A DNA stretch of 64,000 nt. It comes from Limnomonas spitsbergensis (Eukaryota; Chlorophyta; Chlorophyceae; Chlamydomonadales). Positions within the stretch are counted from its first letter, which is position 1. Each line of letters starts with the position of its first letter. A program made the translations under genes and the position numbers. Location: contig JAYJMM010000102.1 of NCBI GenBank assembly GCA_037349105.1, forward strand, positions 2,666,001 to 2,730,000, read 5' to 3'. A model generated the notes under the pieces. The model did not search any database. It was not told the DNA's origin and saw nothing but the letters and a program-made list of their open reading frames with translations. This document shows, one piece after another, positions 34,701 through 41,500 of the stretch.

Positions 34701-35471
34701 GGAGGGACCCCACTAATGGGTTGCTCAGTCTGGCCCTTTCAAAAAAATACTCGGGGTGGTGGCTTTGAGTCTGTGACAACAGATGATTGCGCCACTTGTT
34801 TATTTAAATCACTATTGAGGGAGTGTTGCCTTGTACCAGAGATGTCGGAATACCTGTCTTGTATCAAGCATTATAGACTGAGGCTTTCCTGTATGGAGGT
34901 AGTCCTGCGCCTCTGGCAGGAGCTTGGGCAACTGACTGTTCATTAGGCCACAACCAGCAGTTTTTCAGGGCGCGTCATTCTTTCTCACCTCTCAACTGGG
35001 TGTACATTATCTCCAATCAGCAGTCCATGTCGGGGAGGACATAAACTGGGTACCACCTCAACAAAACAGGGTGCCTCCTCGTTATTTACGGGACTGGGTG
35101 ATGTCGTTATTTACCTGAAGGCCCGACCACTGCCTTATTGCCTTCGCCTGCTGTGGCACCAGCAGACACGTCGGGACCAAGAACAGCGCACGCTGTAATT
35201 GCGGACTCCGGGTAGCGGGAATGCAGCAAGTGCAGCTGGGGCAATTGCAGGCTTGACTGCTATGTGGTGCAGATGCCGCGCTGGTGCTACTGCTGATGCT
35301 GCTGTTCCTCCGATTCAGCTGCAACATAATCTCGGCAGCGATCAGCGTCTTGCCCGACCCCGTGGGCAGCAGCACGATTGTGTTCTCGCCCGCCTGCACA
35401 AAGCGGTCCGCGATCCTTTGCTGGTAATCGCGTAGCTGCATGCTGTCGGACGGGGCAGCGGCCGACTCCAT
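21391..35471 (-). CDS. Dicer-type SF2 RNA helicase, 12 exons, no RNase III seen
   Basis: Twelve minus-strand exons join in frame (35115-35471, 33390-33530, 31173-32738, 29413-29697, 27756-27913, 26504-26612, 25846-25996, 25011-25135, 24177-24260, 23187-23308, 22373-22433, 21391-21567), about 1128 codons. The order is: QLRDYQ Q-motif region, motif I PTGSGKT, Ia VPTCLLV, Ib STPRA, II DEVH, a roughly 430-residue Gln-rich insertion, III LGLTAS, a helical insert of Dicer/RIG-I type, helicase C (FRGIVFVQ; NLLITTVVAEEGMD; GRGRARQADSDYVIL), then a segment like the Dicer dimerisation domain (DUF283). Such helicases are ATP-driven dsRNA translocases in RNA silencing. The protein would lack PAZ and RNase III unless exons below 21391 were missed. 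The chosen start is ATG at 35471, 11 codons before QLRDYQ. It is the only clear long host gene here, and its introns hold SINE- and MITE-like insertions and junction-derived repeats. Confidence 0.85.
21655..21740 (-). mobile_element. SINE-like dispersed repeat, minus copy, helicase intron 11
   Basis: Two tail units (CAGCTACATTTCAGCTACAC), then blocks complementary to the GGCCACAG..GCC and AGCAGCAGGGCT region. About 88 bases upstream of exon 12 in gene sense. Confidence 0.5.
22373..22433 (-). CDS. Helicase exon 11: DUF283-like helix
   Basis: Acceptor CCACAG; the first G completes Arg. It encodes TRWEVEGAAKCLNEYCSKTK, resembling the opening helix of the Dicer dimerisation domain, where A...L..YC..L is the usual pattern. 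The donor is AAG/gtatgt. Confidence 0.7.
22434..22720. repeat. Tandem copies of the exon 11 acceptor junction
   Basis: CTGTGGGGCGCAGGTGAACG and GGAGGGAGAGGTGACGAGGC at the real boundary (22433-22490) recur at about 22538-22592 (TAGGGCGCAGGTGAACACGA) and, decayed, at 22630-22690. Each is followed by CGGCTCA.A..T.TTTGTC. The period is about 105 bp. Confidence 0.8.
22930..23090 (-). mobile_element. SINE-like dispersed repeat with tail array, helicase intron 10
   Basis: Reverse copy. CTTCAGCTACA is repeated four times at 22940-22978 (the complement is a TGTAGCTGAAG tail array), followed by blocks complementary to GGCCGGTTGCCCAGGCAGC and GGCGGCGCCACCACTGGGCT. A repeated tail is typical of SINE/LINE 3' ends. 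Confidence 0.6.
23187..23308 (-). CDS. Helicase exon 10
   Basis: 122 bases, acceptor TTGCCAG, phase 0 in and phase 2 out (AG/gtgaca). It encodes EDKQQLIARDFKPRDLEQGL and LHEKVVQKQREVNARPLLL, a charged helix as found between helicase C and the dimerisation domain of Dicers. Confidence 0.8.
23380..23810. repeat. AAGGAGGG octanucleotide array, about 50 copies
   Basis: A few AGGAGGGC units (23385-23425) change into near-perfect AAGGAGGG until 23808, with one A-for-G variant at 23759. One strand is pure purine, so triplex- or quadruplex-forming DNA is possible. It lies in helicase intron 9 next to exon 10. Confidence 0.95.
23811..23940. mobile_element. MITE copy with left end missing, in helicase intron 9
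   Basis: The core AATGCTGCCTTCGAGGGAAA, TTATCGACCAAAC and right end GAGGGAACGCAAAGCAAATC match the element at 27427. The expected left terminal repeat (which has CCTTCCCTC) is absent, and in its place stands the long AAGGAGGG array. Confidence 0.6.
24177..24260 (-). CDS. Helicase exon 9: motif VI
   Basis: 28 codons after CTTAG. It encodes GRGRARQADSDYVILSERAD, then RTVELLSR, and ends CGG/gtacga. With the preceding FVQ the motif reads Q-GRGRAR, where most Dicers have Q-SRGRAR. Both motif VI arginines are present. Confidence 0.9.
24261..25010. repeat. Helicase intron 8 with 23-bp telomere-like array
   Basis: From 24639 to 24873 about ten units of CCCTAAACCCTGGCGCAACC plus AAA follow each other. 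Upstream (24530-24640) AACCAACACAGAT-like phrases of 15-24 bp lead into it. CCCTAAA is the plant/green-algal telomere heptamer, here within a unit that also carries GGCGCAACCAA. Confidence 0.85.
25011..25135 (-). CDS. Helicase exon 8: motif V
   Basis: Acceptor GCGCAG; the first two bases complete Ala. It encodes FGTGGINLLITTVVAEEGMD, VPAANCIIRFDP and SVSFVQ. The N.L..T.VAEEG.D..A..C.IRFD pattern is diagnostic for Dicer/RIG-I-type helicase C. The donor is CAG/gtaggg. Confidence 0.95.
25846..25996 (-). CDS. Helicase exon 7
   Basis: 151 bases, acceptor TTCACAG, phase 0 in and phase 1 out (GCAG/gtggat). It encodes DRVMTHILEYILKSVPELQT, LLRPTCLYAS and SPSQVAARLA, equivalent to the helix and Q..L..FR region between motifs IV and V. 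Confidence 0.85.
26105..26440. repeat. 14-15-bp degenerate repeat in helicase intron 6
   Basis: AAGGCTCTGGATCC-like words recur about 15 times with irregular spacing (best at 26310-26385). Confidence 0.8.
26504..26612 (-). CDS. Helicase exon 6: start of helicase C (motif IV)
   Basis: Acceptor ATTCAG; the first G completes Trp (TG/G) with exon 5. It encodes SYPRFERLVEVLLEKLSG and AIAFRGIVFVQ, the K..L..LL plus FRGIVFV signature that opens RecA domain 2 in Dicer and RIG-I-like helicases. The donor is CAG/gtgaca. Confidence 0.9.
26880..27130. repeat. Tandem repeat of about 110 bp in helicase intron 5
   Basis: GGCGGACGGATGGGGCCGCA followed by GCCTC and AATGATGTACACAC appears at 26998-27060 and 27083-27125, with a weaker copy at 26870-26930. 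Confidence 0.75.
27274..27418. repeat. 12-bp repeat ATGCGTGTGTGT, about 12 copies
   Basis: Near-perfect array directly left of the MITE at 27427. The minus reading RIHT/YTHA and plus reading CVCV are artefacts. Confidence 0.95.
27427..27699. mobile_element. MITE with terminal inverted repeats, in helicase intron 5
   Basis: 273 bp. The 24-bp ends CGTAGATTTG..CCTTCCCTC and GAGGGAAGG..AATATACG are inverted with about 22 of 24 matches. The core AGTGCTGCCCTCAGGGCAAA (a short hairpin) and TTATCGACCAAACCTCTTAA is shared with copies at 4085 and 23811. No ORF. A flanking target duplication is not obvious (AC on both sides at most). Confidence 0.75.
27756..27913 (-). CDS. Helicase exon 5: link to helicase C
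   Basis: 158 bases, phase 0 in and phase 2 out (TTCTG/gtagga). It encodes ALRLLLVSWEEAEDAAAMFL, RMNNMREEFINAV and PVLGRLTSF. Helical, consistent with the end of the insert domain and pincer of Dicer/RIG-I-like helicases. Confidence 0.8.
27914..28110. repeat. Tandem copies of the exon 5 acceptor junction
   Basis: GAGACCAGCAGCAGGCGCA and GGCCTGTCAGGAAGGATT (exon 5 start and its acceptor, complement) at 27891-27930 recur at 27999-28040. A partial third trace follows at 28080-28125 with GATCCCGGTCTAGAATTCAG. The period is about 110 bp. Confidence 0.85.
28145..28805. repeat. 58-bp tandem repeat in helicase intron 4
   Basis: About nine units of GTGCACTTACATACTCTTGT, then a palindromic GTGCACTCAGTGCAC and a TTAGACGCTCTTGTTAA segment. 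The last few units lose the palindrome and become 20-25 bp long. No coding value. Confidence 0.92.
29180..29412. repeat. Tandem copies of the exon 4 donor junction
   Basis: The complement of the exon end (CCTCGTACCAATGCTGCAG at the real site 29413) recurs as CCTCGCACCAATGCTGCGG near 29307 and CCTCATACCAATGTGGCAG near 29195. Each is preceded by GATTAAAA.A-type intron DNA. The period is 105-112 bp. The minus frames read HWCE or HWYE. Confidence 0.85.
29413..29697 (-). CDS. Helicase exon 4: helicase insert domain
   Basis: 95 codons starting GPEAEGIVPKKTRRTEL after GCCCAG and ending QLQHWYE/gtgcgt, phase 0 at both ends. It is mainly helical (ATLFGSRMLACIQAMEDVM; WGAYAKQQAETLCTLSRRY), as expected for the Hel2i insert of Dicer and RIG-I-like helicases. 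Both of its boundaries have been copied into the flanking introns. Confidence 0.85.
29760..30380. repeat. Tandem copies of the exon 4 acceptor junction
   Basis: About five copies (29770-29845, 29900-29975, 30040-30125, 30165-30230, 30275-30370; period about 115-130 bp) repeat the start of exon 4 with its CAGCAGCAG-bearing acceptor tract. The nearest copies still encode AEGIAPATFCPTELRIH-like sequence, parallel to the exon's AEGIVPKKTRRTELMIN. More distant copies are much decayed. Confidence 0.85.
30960..31125 (+). mobile_element. SINE-like dispersed repeat in helicase intron 3
   Basis: Best-preserved copy: TTGCTGGGCCGCCCCGCAGC, CACGTAACCTGTACCAGCCT, AAGCAGCAGGGCTGGCCGCA, then tail TGTAGCTGAACTGTAGCTGA. 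It sits in reverse orientation to the gene, 48 bases from the exon 3 donor. Confidence 0.6.
31173..32738 (-). CDS. Helicase exon 3: motif II end, poly-Gln insertion, motif III
   Basis: 522 codons. It starts VHHALKDHPYRKIALQL right after DE, then about 430 residues dominated by Gln with Pro/Leu/Ala/Val/Glu interruptions (PQPSTHQLHQPQPQ; LREVQQQ; PAEVQQQ). It returns to helicase sequence as IPLVLGLTASLSYTIDIGKV (motif III) and CADLGIKHIA, ending at NLFPE/gtaagt. The frame is unbroken through the CAG/CTG tract and the flanks are ordinary family sequence, so it reads as an in-frame expansion within RecA domain 1 rather than an intron. No GT-AG pair was needed to keep the frame. Confidence 0.85.
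33015..33155. repeat. 45-bp tandem repeat, 3 copies, in helicase intron 2
   Basis: The unit contains CTGGACAGGCTTCAGCACGT and AAGCATGCTCAT. It lies in the intron between exons 2 and 3. Confidence 0.85.
33310..33380. repeat. Duplicate of the exon 2 donor junction
   Basis: On the minus strand, 33314-33375 repeats the last 40-odd bases of exon 2 and its donor: CCACCTCGTGGTCTTCAATG followed by AG/gtgagc. The frame encodes FHLVVFNE, so the copy differs in the catalytic Asp position. The period to the real junction is about 71 bp. Confidence 0.85.
33390..33530 (-). CDS. Helicase exon 2: motifs Ib and II
   Basis: 47 codons starting GTCGGGGAG after a CAG. It encodes GFDILVSTPRAFEIAQQ (motif Ib) and WSTFHLVVFDE, and ends GAG/gtgagg. 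The next exon supplies VHHA, so motif II is DEVH-HA where Dicers usually have DECH-HA. Confidence 0.9.
33531..35114. other. Helicase intron 1
   Basis: 1.58 kb, no exon-like frame. Contains a threefold GATGGTGCGTACCCGCTGG repeat with TTTAGGGTT words (34155-34255) and a twofold GGACCATGTTGCAGCCATGC-like phrase (34330-34410). Confidence 0.5.
35115..35471 (-). CDS. Helicase exon 1: motifs I and Ia
   Basis: 119 codons from ATG at 35471. The Q-motif-like SMQLRDYQQRIADRFVQ is followed by NTIVLLPTGSGKTLIAAEIM (Walker A), a Ser/Cys/Gln-rich low-complexity stretch, and FLVPTCLLVPQQAKAI (motif Ia). The donor is CAG/gtaaat, phase 0. A start further upstream is not excluded, because the frame stays open a few codons without an ATG. 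Confidence 0.85.
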
Positions 35472-35483
35472 GTGGGAGGGCAA

Positions 35484-36518
35484 AACCTAAAACGCCTTCA
35501 CAGCTCCGAGCAGCTTGGAAATGTGTCCAGCCGAACGCAAAATTTGCTGCGAGGTCACTCGATTCAGATATTGGATTACGAAATGACGAATACAGTTAAA
35601 AGCAAGCGGCAGCGGTTAGCGATGTCCGCTGGGAGCGTGACAAACATCGAGCGTCACGTCAAGTCCACACTAGGCTGATTTGGATACCAGGAGTGTGAAC
35701 AGCGGCCCTCACCAAGCAGCATGCAGCATCCTCCCTCGGGTAAACCCAGGGGCATCCAGGGACTGGCCTATGCACGCAACAATATGTTATCTCTCATACC
35801 GGTACACTAATATTTTCCCTCCAGGACTGAAGGAATACTGTAGACATGGGGTCGGGCATAGCCTGCAACTGCTAGGGGAGCTAAAACGGCACACTCAGCA
35901 CAAGATCATGGCCCCCTGTATTTGCCTCGTGTCAAGTTTCCCGGGTGTGGAGTTCCCGAGTGTGGGACTTCAAGTATGAACTGAGTAGGTACTGCAGTCT
36001 CCCTAGCCTGCAGCCACACATAAACTCACTTACGTCTTTCAGCGCGAGAGCCAGTTCCTCGCGAGGGGTCCCAGCGAAATTCCTGGCCTACTAGTCACAT
36101 GCATGGCCACAGCCATTGCTTGCTCAATTTACAGCAGACCAGGTAATCAAGTGTAGCCACCCAGACTTGCATGGCGCACTAGGACGTAGGAAACGGAGGC
36201 ATGTGCAACCGGCCCGATCGGCACCCAGTTACCTAGAGAGAAAGCTTGCAAGTCATTGGCAACTACGATGGAATTGGTTTTGGGTATTGTGTCTTTTCTA
36301 AACATGTCTCATGTCACTCATCCCGGTGTTCAATAGGCAACATGCCAAATGGCAGGCCGCACGGCCGTCACCAAGTTAACTGGCATACAAAATCATTGCA
36401 CCACGAGTCCAAATGCAATCAGTTTGTCCCAACCTGCCGAATTACCAGTTTCAAGTAAAGCACTCACACTGCAAGACCCGTGGCCACAACTGCAAGAATC
36501 GAACTGGCATGGAATGAG
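35484..36518. other. Intergenic, no gene
   Basis: 1 kb upstream of the helicase start, unique DNA. It would include the helicase promoter, but no recognisable element is visible. Open frames are short. Confidence 0.5.
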
Positions 36519-36735
36519 TGTCGCACCATAAAGCAGTAACCGTGCCAAAATGGTGTAAGCTGTCAGGACTGCCTTAGAGAGGCTCAAACTACTCACAACT
36601 AAGGTTCAGCACCTGTACACACGTGCCTCTTGTACTACACTGCGGAGGTACAAGGGCTGTAAAGGGATAACTAGGTACAGCGTACCATATAAGAGGGAAG
36701 GCTGGCCTACCCGGGCGCCCCTAGCTGTGGGTACC
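36519..36735 (+). repeat. 217-bp companion repeat, copy 1
   Basis: Runs from TGTCGCACCATAAAG to GTGGGTACC and abuts the LTR at 36736 without a spacer. The same 217 bp occurs at 54031-54247 (-), 54909-55125 (-) and 55795-56011 (+). Its first bases (TGTC..A..TA.A..GCAGTA) resemble the LTR start, so it may be a shorter related LTR. Confidence 0.8.
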
Positions 36736-37380
36736 TGTCACGGTATAATGCAGTATACGTGCCAAAACCGTAGGGACCGCTGACGCGTCCCCGTAGACTC
36801 CGCAGCTTCCCTGCGGAGCCCCCTTTTTAGGGTTAGGAGCCCAGCTTCCCACTTTCGGGAAGGTCTGAGGCAGGATTTCCCGTACTCAGTAAATAGGGCT
36901 TGCCGGGACCTTTGAATCCCGGCTTGCACGCTTGACAACTACTTCGTTCCTTTTAAGTGGACAGGCCTCTAATTGTAATCAGCACCGGCTATCATCCCAA
37001 GATATACCCTGTGAATACCAATAACGCCAGTACCACGAAGGCACGAAGACGATCAAGCCTAGTTCAGCCACAGAGCCGACATAGCAGCCTAGTTATCCTC
37101 AGCTAGATGCCCAGCCCGACCTGGGACACCGCCCGCAGTCTACGGCTACGACATCCCCCGCTTCACGCGGTAAGTGATTCAGCGACCCGACAGATCAGCT
37201 ATCTGAAGGGCCAGCAGTTAAGCTTTTCAAGTGACCAGCTCCGTGTCTGTCATCTAAAAGTTCCAGCCACAGCTTAACGCGCTGCGCATCCGCGGCCAGT
37301 GTGTAGTCACTGAGTCCGCCCGTAGGCGTCCGCCACTATGTGGGGAAGAAGTCCGCCACGGACCTGAAGCAAACCTCTCG
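36736..37380 (+). mobile_element. LTR, left, of gag-only element copy 1
   Basis: 645 bp, TGTCACGGTATAATGC ... AAGCAAACCTCTCG. It matches 54250-54894 in the same orientation, with fewer than about ten visible differences, and 55145-55792 inverted. It contains CTTCGTTCCTTTTAAGTGGA at 36943, whose inverted copy lies just past the LTR at 37383. It lacks the usual terminal CA, so the true 3' border is uncertain. No GGCTCCGC-type hairpin function is claimed. Confidence 0.75.
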
Positions 37381-38538
37381 TGTCCACTTAAAAGGAACGA
37401 AGTGGATCTTGCCTAATCAGCCTGACCCAACGAATCCTGCTAAAGGTGTATGTGCTGTGGAGCTTGGAATTTCTTTTTGAGACAGCGGATCTGCCTTGGA
37501 CAGCTAGAAATCACTGAGCAGAGGATTCTTCATAGATATTCCAAGTCAATCCCTGCTTGCGCTGGGCGTGGCAACCCAGAAGCAGACGTAGCTTGAAGAT
37601 CAGGCTGTGGATTTATAAACCCGGCTGATAGTGCCTGTGCACCTGGACTTGCCTTTGTGGTGGAGTGCAAATCCCCAAGTGTTGACAGAAGTGGATCTGC
37701 GGATCAGTGATTAAGTGGATTGCTGAGGCCGAGACTTCAGTGACGCAAGGCTGTGTGCAGGAATCACCGAAAGCTGCAGAACGCAGCTTGAGAGGAGCCT
37801 GCGAAGCTCGAGGAGCAATCTGCGCTGCGAAGCGGAAGGAAATAGCGGACGAGACCCGCTATACGCGGAATCATCCAAGGCTGCAGTCGCAGCTTGAGCG
37901 GAGCCTGCGTAGCCCGAAGGAAGCTGCGCTGCGAAGCGGAAGGAAATAGCGGACGAGACCCGCTATACGCGGAATCATCCAAGGCTGCAGTCGCAGCTTG
38001 AGCGGAGCCTGTGGAGCCCGAAGGAAGCTGCGCTGCGAAGCGGAAGGAAATAGCGGACGAGACCCGCTATACGCGGAATCATCCAAGGCTGCAGTCGCAG
38101 CTTGAGCGGAGCCTGTGGAGCCCGAAGGAAGCTGCGCTGCGAAGCGGAAGGAAATAGCGGACGAGACCCGCTATACGCGGAATCATCCAAGGCTGCAGTC
38201 GCAGCTTGAGCGGAGCCTGCGGAGCCCGAGGAGGAAGCCGCGCTGCGAAGCGGAAGGAAATAGCGGACGAGACCCGCTATACGCGAAATCATCCAAGGCT
38301 GCAGAACGCAGCTTAAAGAGGAGTCTGCGAAGCGCGAGGAGCAAACTGCGCTGCAACCCAGAAGGTGAAAATACCCGCCGGACCCATAAAAGAAAATTTT
38401 CCCGTGCTTGACCTGTCTAGCAAAAGCCTAACCAGCCTGCAGAAGGTAGAGGAGAACGGAAGCAGGCTTTAAGCTCGTGCCCAGTTGCTGTGAGCCCACA
38501 CAGTCGAGCTGGCACAGCTGTTCAGCATCGATAGTACA
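37381..38538 (+). repeat. 5' leader of copy 1 with 104-bp tandem repeats
   Basis: From 37757 to 38345 five to six units (104 bp each, the last 106) contain GCAGCTTGAGCGGAGCCTGC, GAAGCGGAAGGAAATAGCGG and ACGAGACCCGCTATACGCGG. GCGGACGAGACCCGC and ATAGCGG/CCGCTAT are inverted within each unit, so the RNA could form a row of hairpins. No tRNA primer-binding site starting TGG is visible right after the LTR. Confidence 0.75.
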
Positions 38539-41500
38539 ATGCAGGATGCCATTGTAGATCCCAACCGCCACCAGCACCCTGATACTGCAAGACGCAGTGG
38601 GCGGGTGACAGGAATGGAACCAGGGGACGACCCTATGACACCTATAAATGCGGCTGTAGCCGAGGAAGCAAAGCAGATTTCCCTTGGCTTGTCGAGGGAT
38701 GAATACGCAGGGATGGGGGACAAGGCCCTAGGGGTTGTTAGTTCTCGAACCTTGGATGCGAGTACGGTGCACAGTGAAGTGACACGCAGGGGTATCGGAC
38801 GAGGCGGCACCGCGCGCATCCCGACGGGGCTGAGCCAGGAGGGAGAGCGGTGGCTGGTTCCCGACGATGAATCCCTGGACCCGACCTCGGAGCCACCCAC
38901 TGAGAGGTCGCAGACCGGTGGTGTCGGAGAGGGAGGCGGGCCAGAGGAACCTCCGGTGGACCTGCCTGTCGGGGCAGGGACACGAAGCAGCGAGGTCAAG
39001 ATGGATCTCCAGGTGTCGCACACAGAGATCGGCCGAGATGAGCCAGTGCCCCAATCAACCCCGGATTTTTGGAGGCAGGGCCTGGAATATGCGCAGGGGT
39101 TGAAGCTGAAAGGAGGCACCCCTGAGTTGGCCTTGGATCCAGATACAGCAGTGTCACACACAGAGATCGGCCGAGGTGAGCCAGTGCCCCAATCAACCCC
39201 GGATTTTTTTAGGCAGGGCCTGGAATACGCGCAGTGGTTGAAACTGGTAGGAAGTGCATCTGAGTCGGCTCCAGATCCAAACACGGCTGTGTCGCAGCTA
39301 CGGGGCGCGGATCTATGCAGTGGGCCAGAATACGCGACGCAGAAGAGGCCGCTGGGAGTGGCAAGTGCTGCGCAACGCGTTAAAGACAAGAGTGGGACGA
39401 TGCCCCGTGGTGGAAATCAGATGATCAGGAAACTTGCAGATCTGCAGGCGGTAGAGGGAGCAAAAGCCGCCACCACTGAATGGCCCCCAGTAAAAAGGAA
39501 GGAGGACCTGGCCCAGCCGGTAGGGTGGAAGAGGCTAGGGCAGTGGGCCACTGGAGTGTGGAAAGTTGTGTGTGACGCAGAGCAGGTGGGGTTGGGCAAT
39601 CTGGCTGTGCTGGTTGGCACCGCAGGTCGCGTGTCCTTGGAGGCATTGACCAGGCGTGTGGAGCAGCCATGTAGGCAGGTGCCCCCCAACGGCTGGTCCA
39701 TGTTTGATATCCTCAGCAGTGAAGGCGAGCCAAGTTCCATGCACCAACAGCAGACCCGAGGGAGTGCCTGTCCACCCAGGCGGGATAGCCCGGTAGCTAG
39801 CGAGCAGCTGCACCTGGTCAATTGTGTTACGGCAGGGAGTGCCTGTCCACCCAGGCGGGATAGCCCGGTAGCTAGCGAGCAGCTGCACCTGATCAACTGT
39901 GTCCCGAAAGGGAATGCTTTTCCACCCAAACCAGTGACCGGTGGCTGCGAGCCGGGCCAATTGCAGGTGCATGCGCCACGGCTGTGCTTGCAGAGGGAGG
40001 CAGCTCATGTGACACCTGTAATGACCGGTGGCCACGAGCCGTGCCAATTGCAGGTGCATGCGCCACGGCTGTGCTTGCAGAGGGAGGCAGCTCATGTGAC
40101 ACCTGTAATGACCGGTGGCCACGAGCCGTGCCAACTGCAGGTGCATGCGTCACGGCTGTGTTTGCAGAGGGAGGCAGTTCCTGCGACACCTATGGTAATC
40201 AGTGGCTGCGAGCCGGGCCATCTGCAGGTGCATGCGTCACGGCTGTGTTTGCCGAGTGAGGCAGTTCCTGTGACACCTGTGGTGGCTGGTGGCTGCGAGC
40301 CAGGCAAACTGCAGGTGCAGGCGTCACGGCTGAGTTTGCAGAGGGAGGCAGTTCCAGTGACACCTGTAATGATCGGTAGCTGCGAGCCGGGCCAACTGCA
40401 GGTGCAGGCGTCACGACGGTGCTTACAGAGGGAGGCAGCTCAGGTAACACCTGTGGTGGCCGGTGGCTGTGAGCCAGGCCAACTGCAGGTGCAGGCGTCA
40501 CGACGGTGCTTGCCGAGGGAGGCAGTTCCTGTGACATCTGTGGTGGCCAGTGGCTGTGAGCCAGGCCAACTGCAGGTGCAGGCGTCACGACGGTGCTTAC
40601 AGTGGGAGGCAGTTCCTGTGACACATGTGGTGACCGGTGGCCACGAGCCGTGCCAACTGCAGGTGCATGCGTCACGGCTGTGTTTGCCAAGTGAGGCAGT
40701 TCCTGTGACACCTGTGGTGGCTGGTGGCTGCGAGCCGGGCAAACTGCAGGTGCAGGCGTCACGGCTGAGTTTGCAGAGGGAGGCAGTTCCAGAGACACCT
40801 GTGGTGGCCGGTGGCTGTGAGCCAGGCAAACTGCAGGTGCAGGCGTCACGGCTGTGTTTGCAGATGGAGGACGTTCCTGTGACACCTGTAATGACCGGTG
40901 GCCACGAGCCGTGCCAACTGCAGGTGCATGCGTCACGACTGTGTTTGCCAAGTGAGGCAGTTCCTGTGACACCTGTGGTGGCTGGTGGCTGCGAGCCGGG
41001 CAAACTTCAGGTGCAGGCGTCACGACTGTGTTTGCCGAGGGAGGCAGTTCCAGAGACACCTGTGGTGGCCGGTGGCTGTGAGCCAGGCAAACTGCAGGTG
41101 CAGGCGTCACGACTGTGTTTGCAGAGAGATGCAGTTCCTGTGACACCTGTAGGGATTGGTGGCTGCGAGCCAAGCCAACTGCAGGTGCATGCGTCACGGC
41201 TGTGTTTGCCGAGGGAGGCAGCTCATGAGACACCTGTGGTGGCTGGTGGCTGTGAGCCAGGCCAACTTCAGGTGCAGGCGTCACGGCTGTGTTTGCAGAT
41301 GGAGGACGTTCCTGTGACACCTGTGGTGGCCGGTGGCCACGAGCCGTGCCAACTGCAGGTGCATGAGTCACGACGGAGTTTGCCGAGGGAGGCAGCCCAT
41401 GAGACACCTGTGGTGGCCGGTGGCTGTGAGCCAGGCCAACTGCAGGTGCAGGCGTCACAACTGTGTTTGCAGAGAGAGGACGTTCCTGTGACACCTGTGG

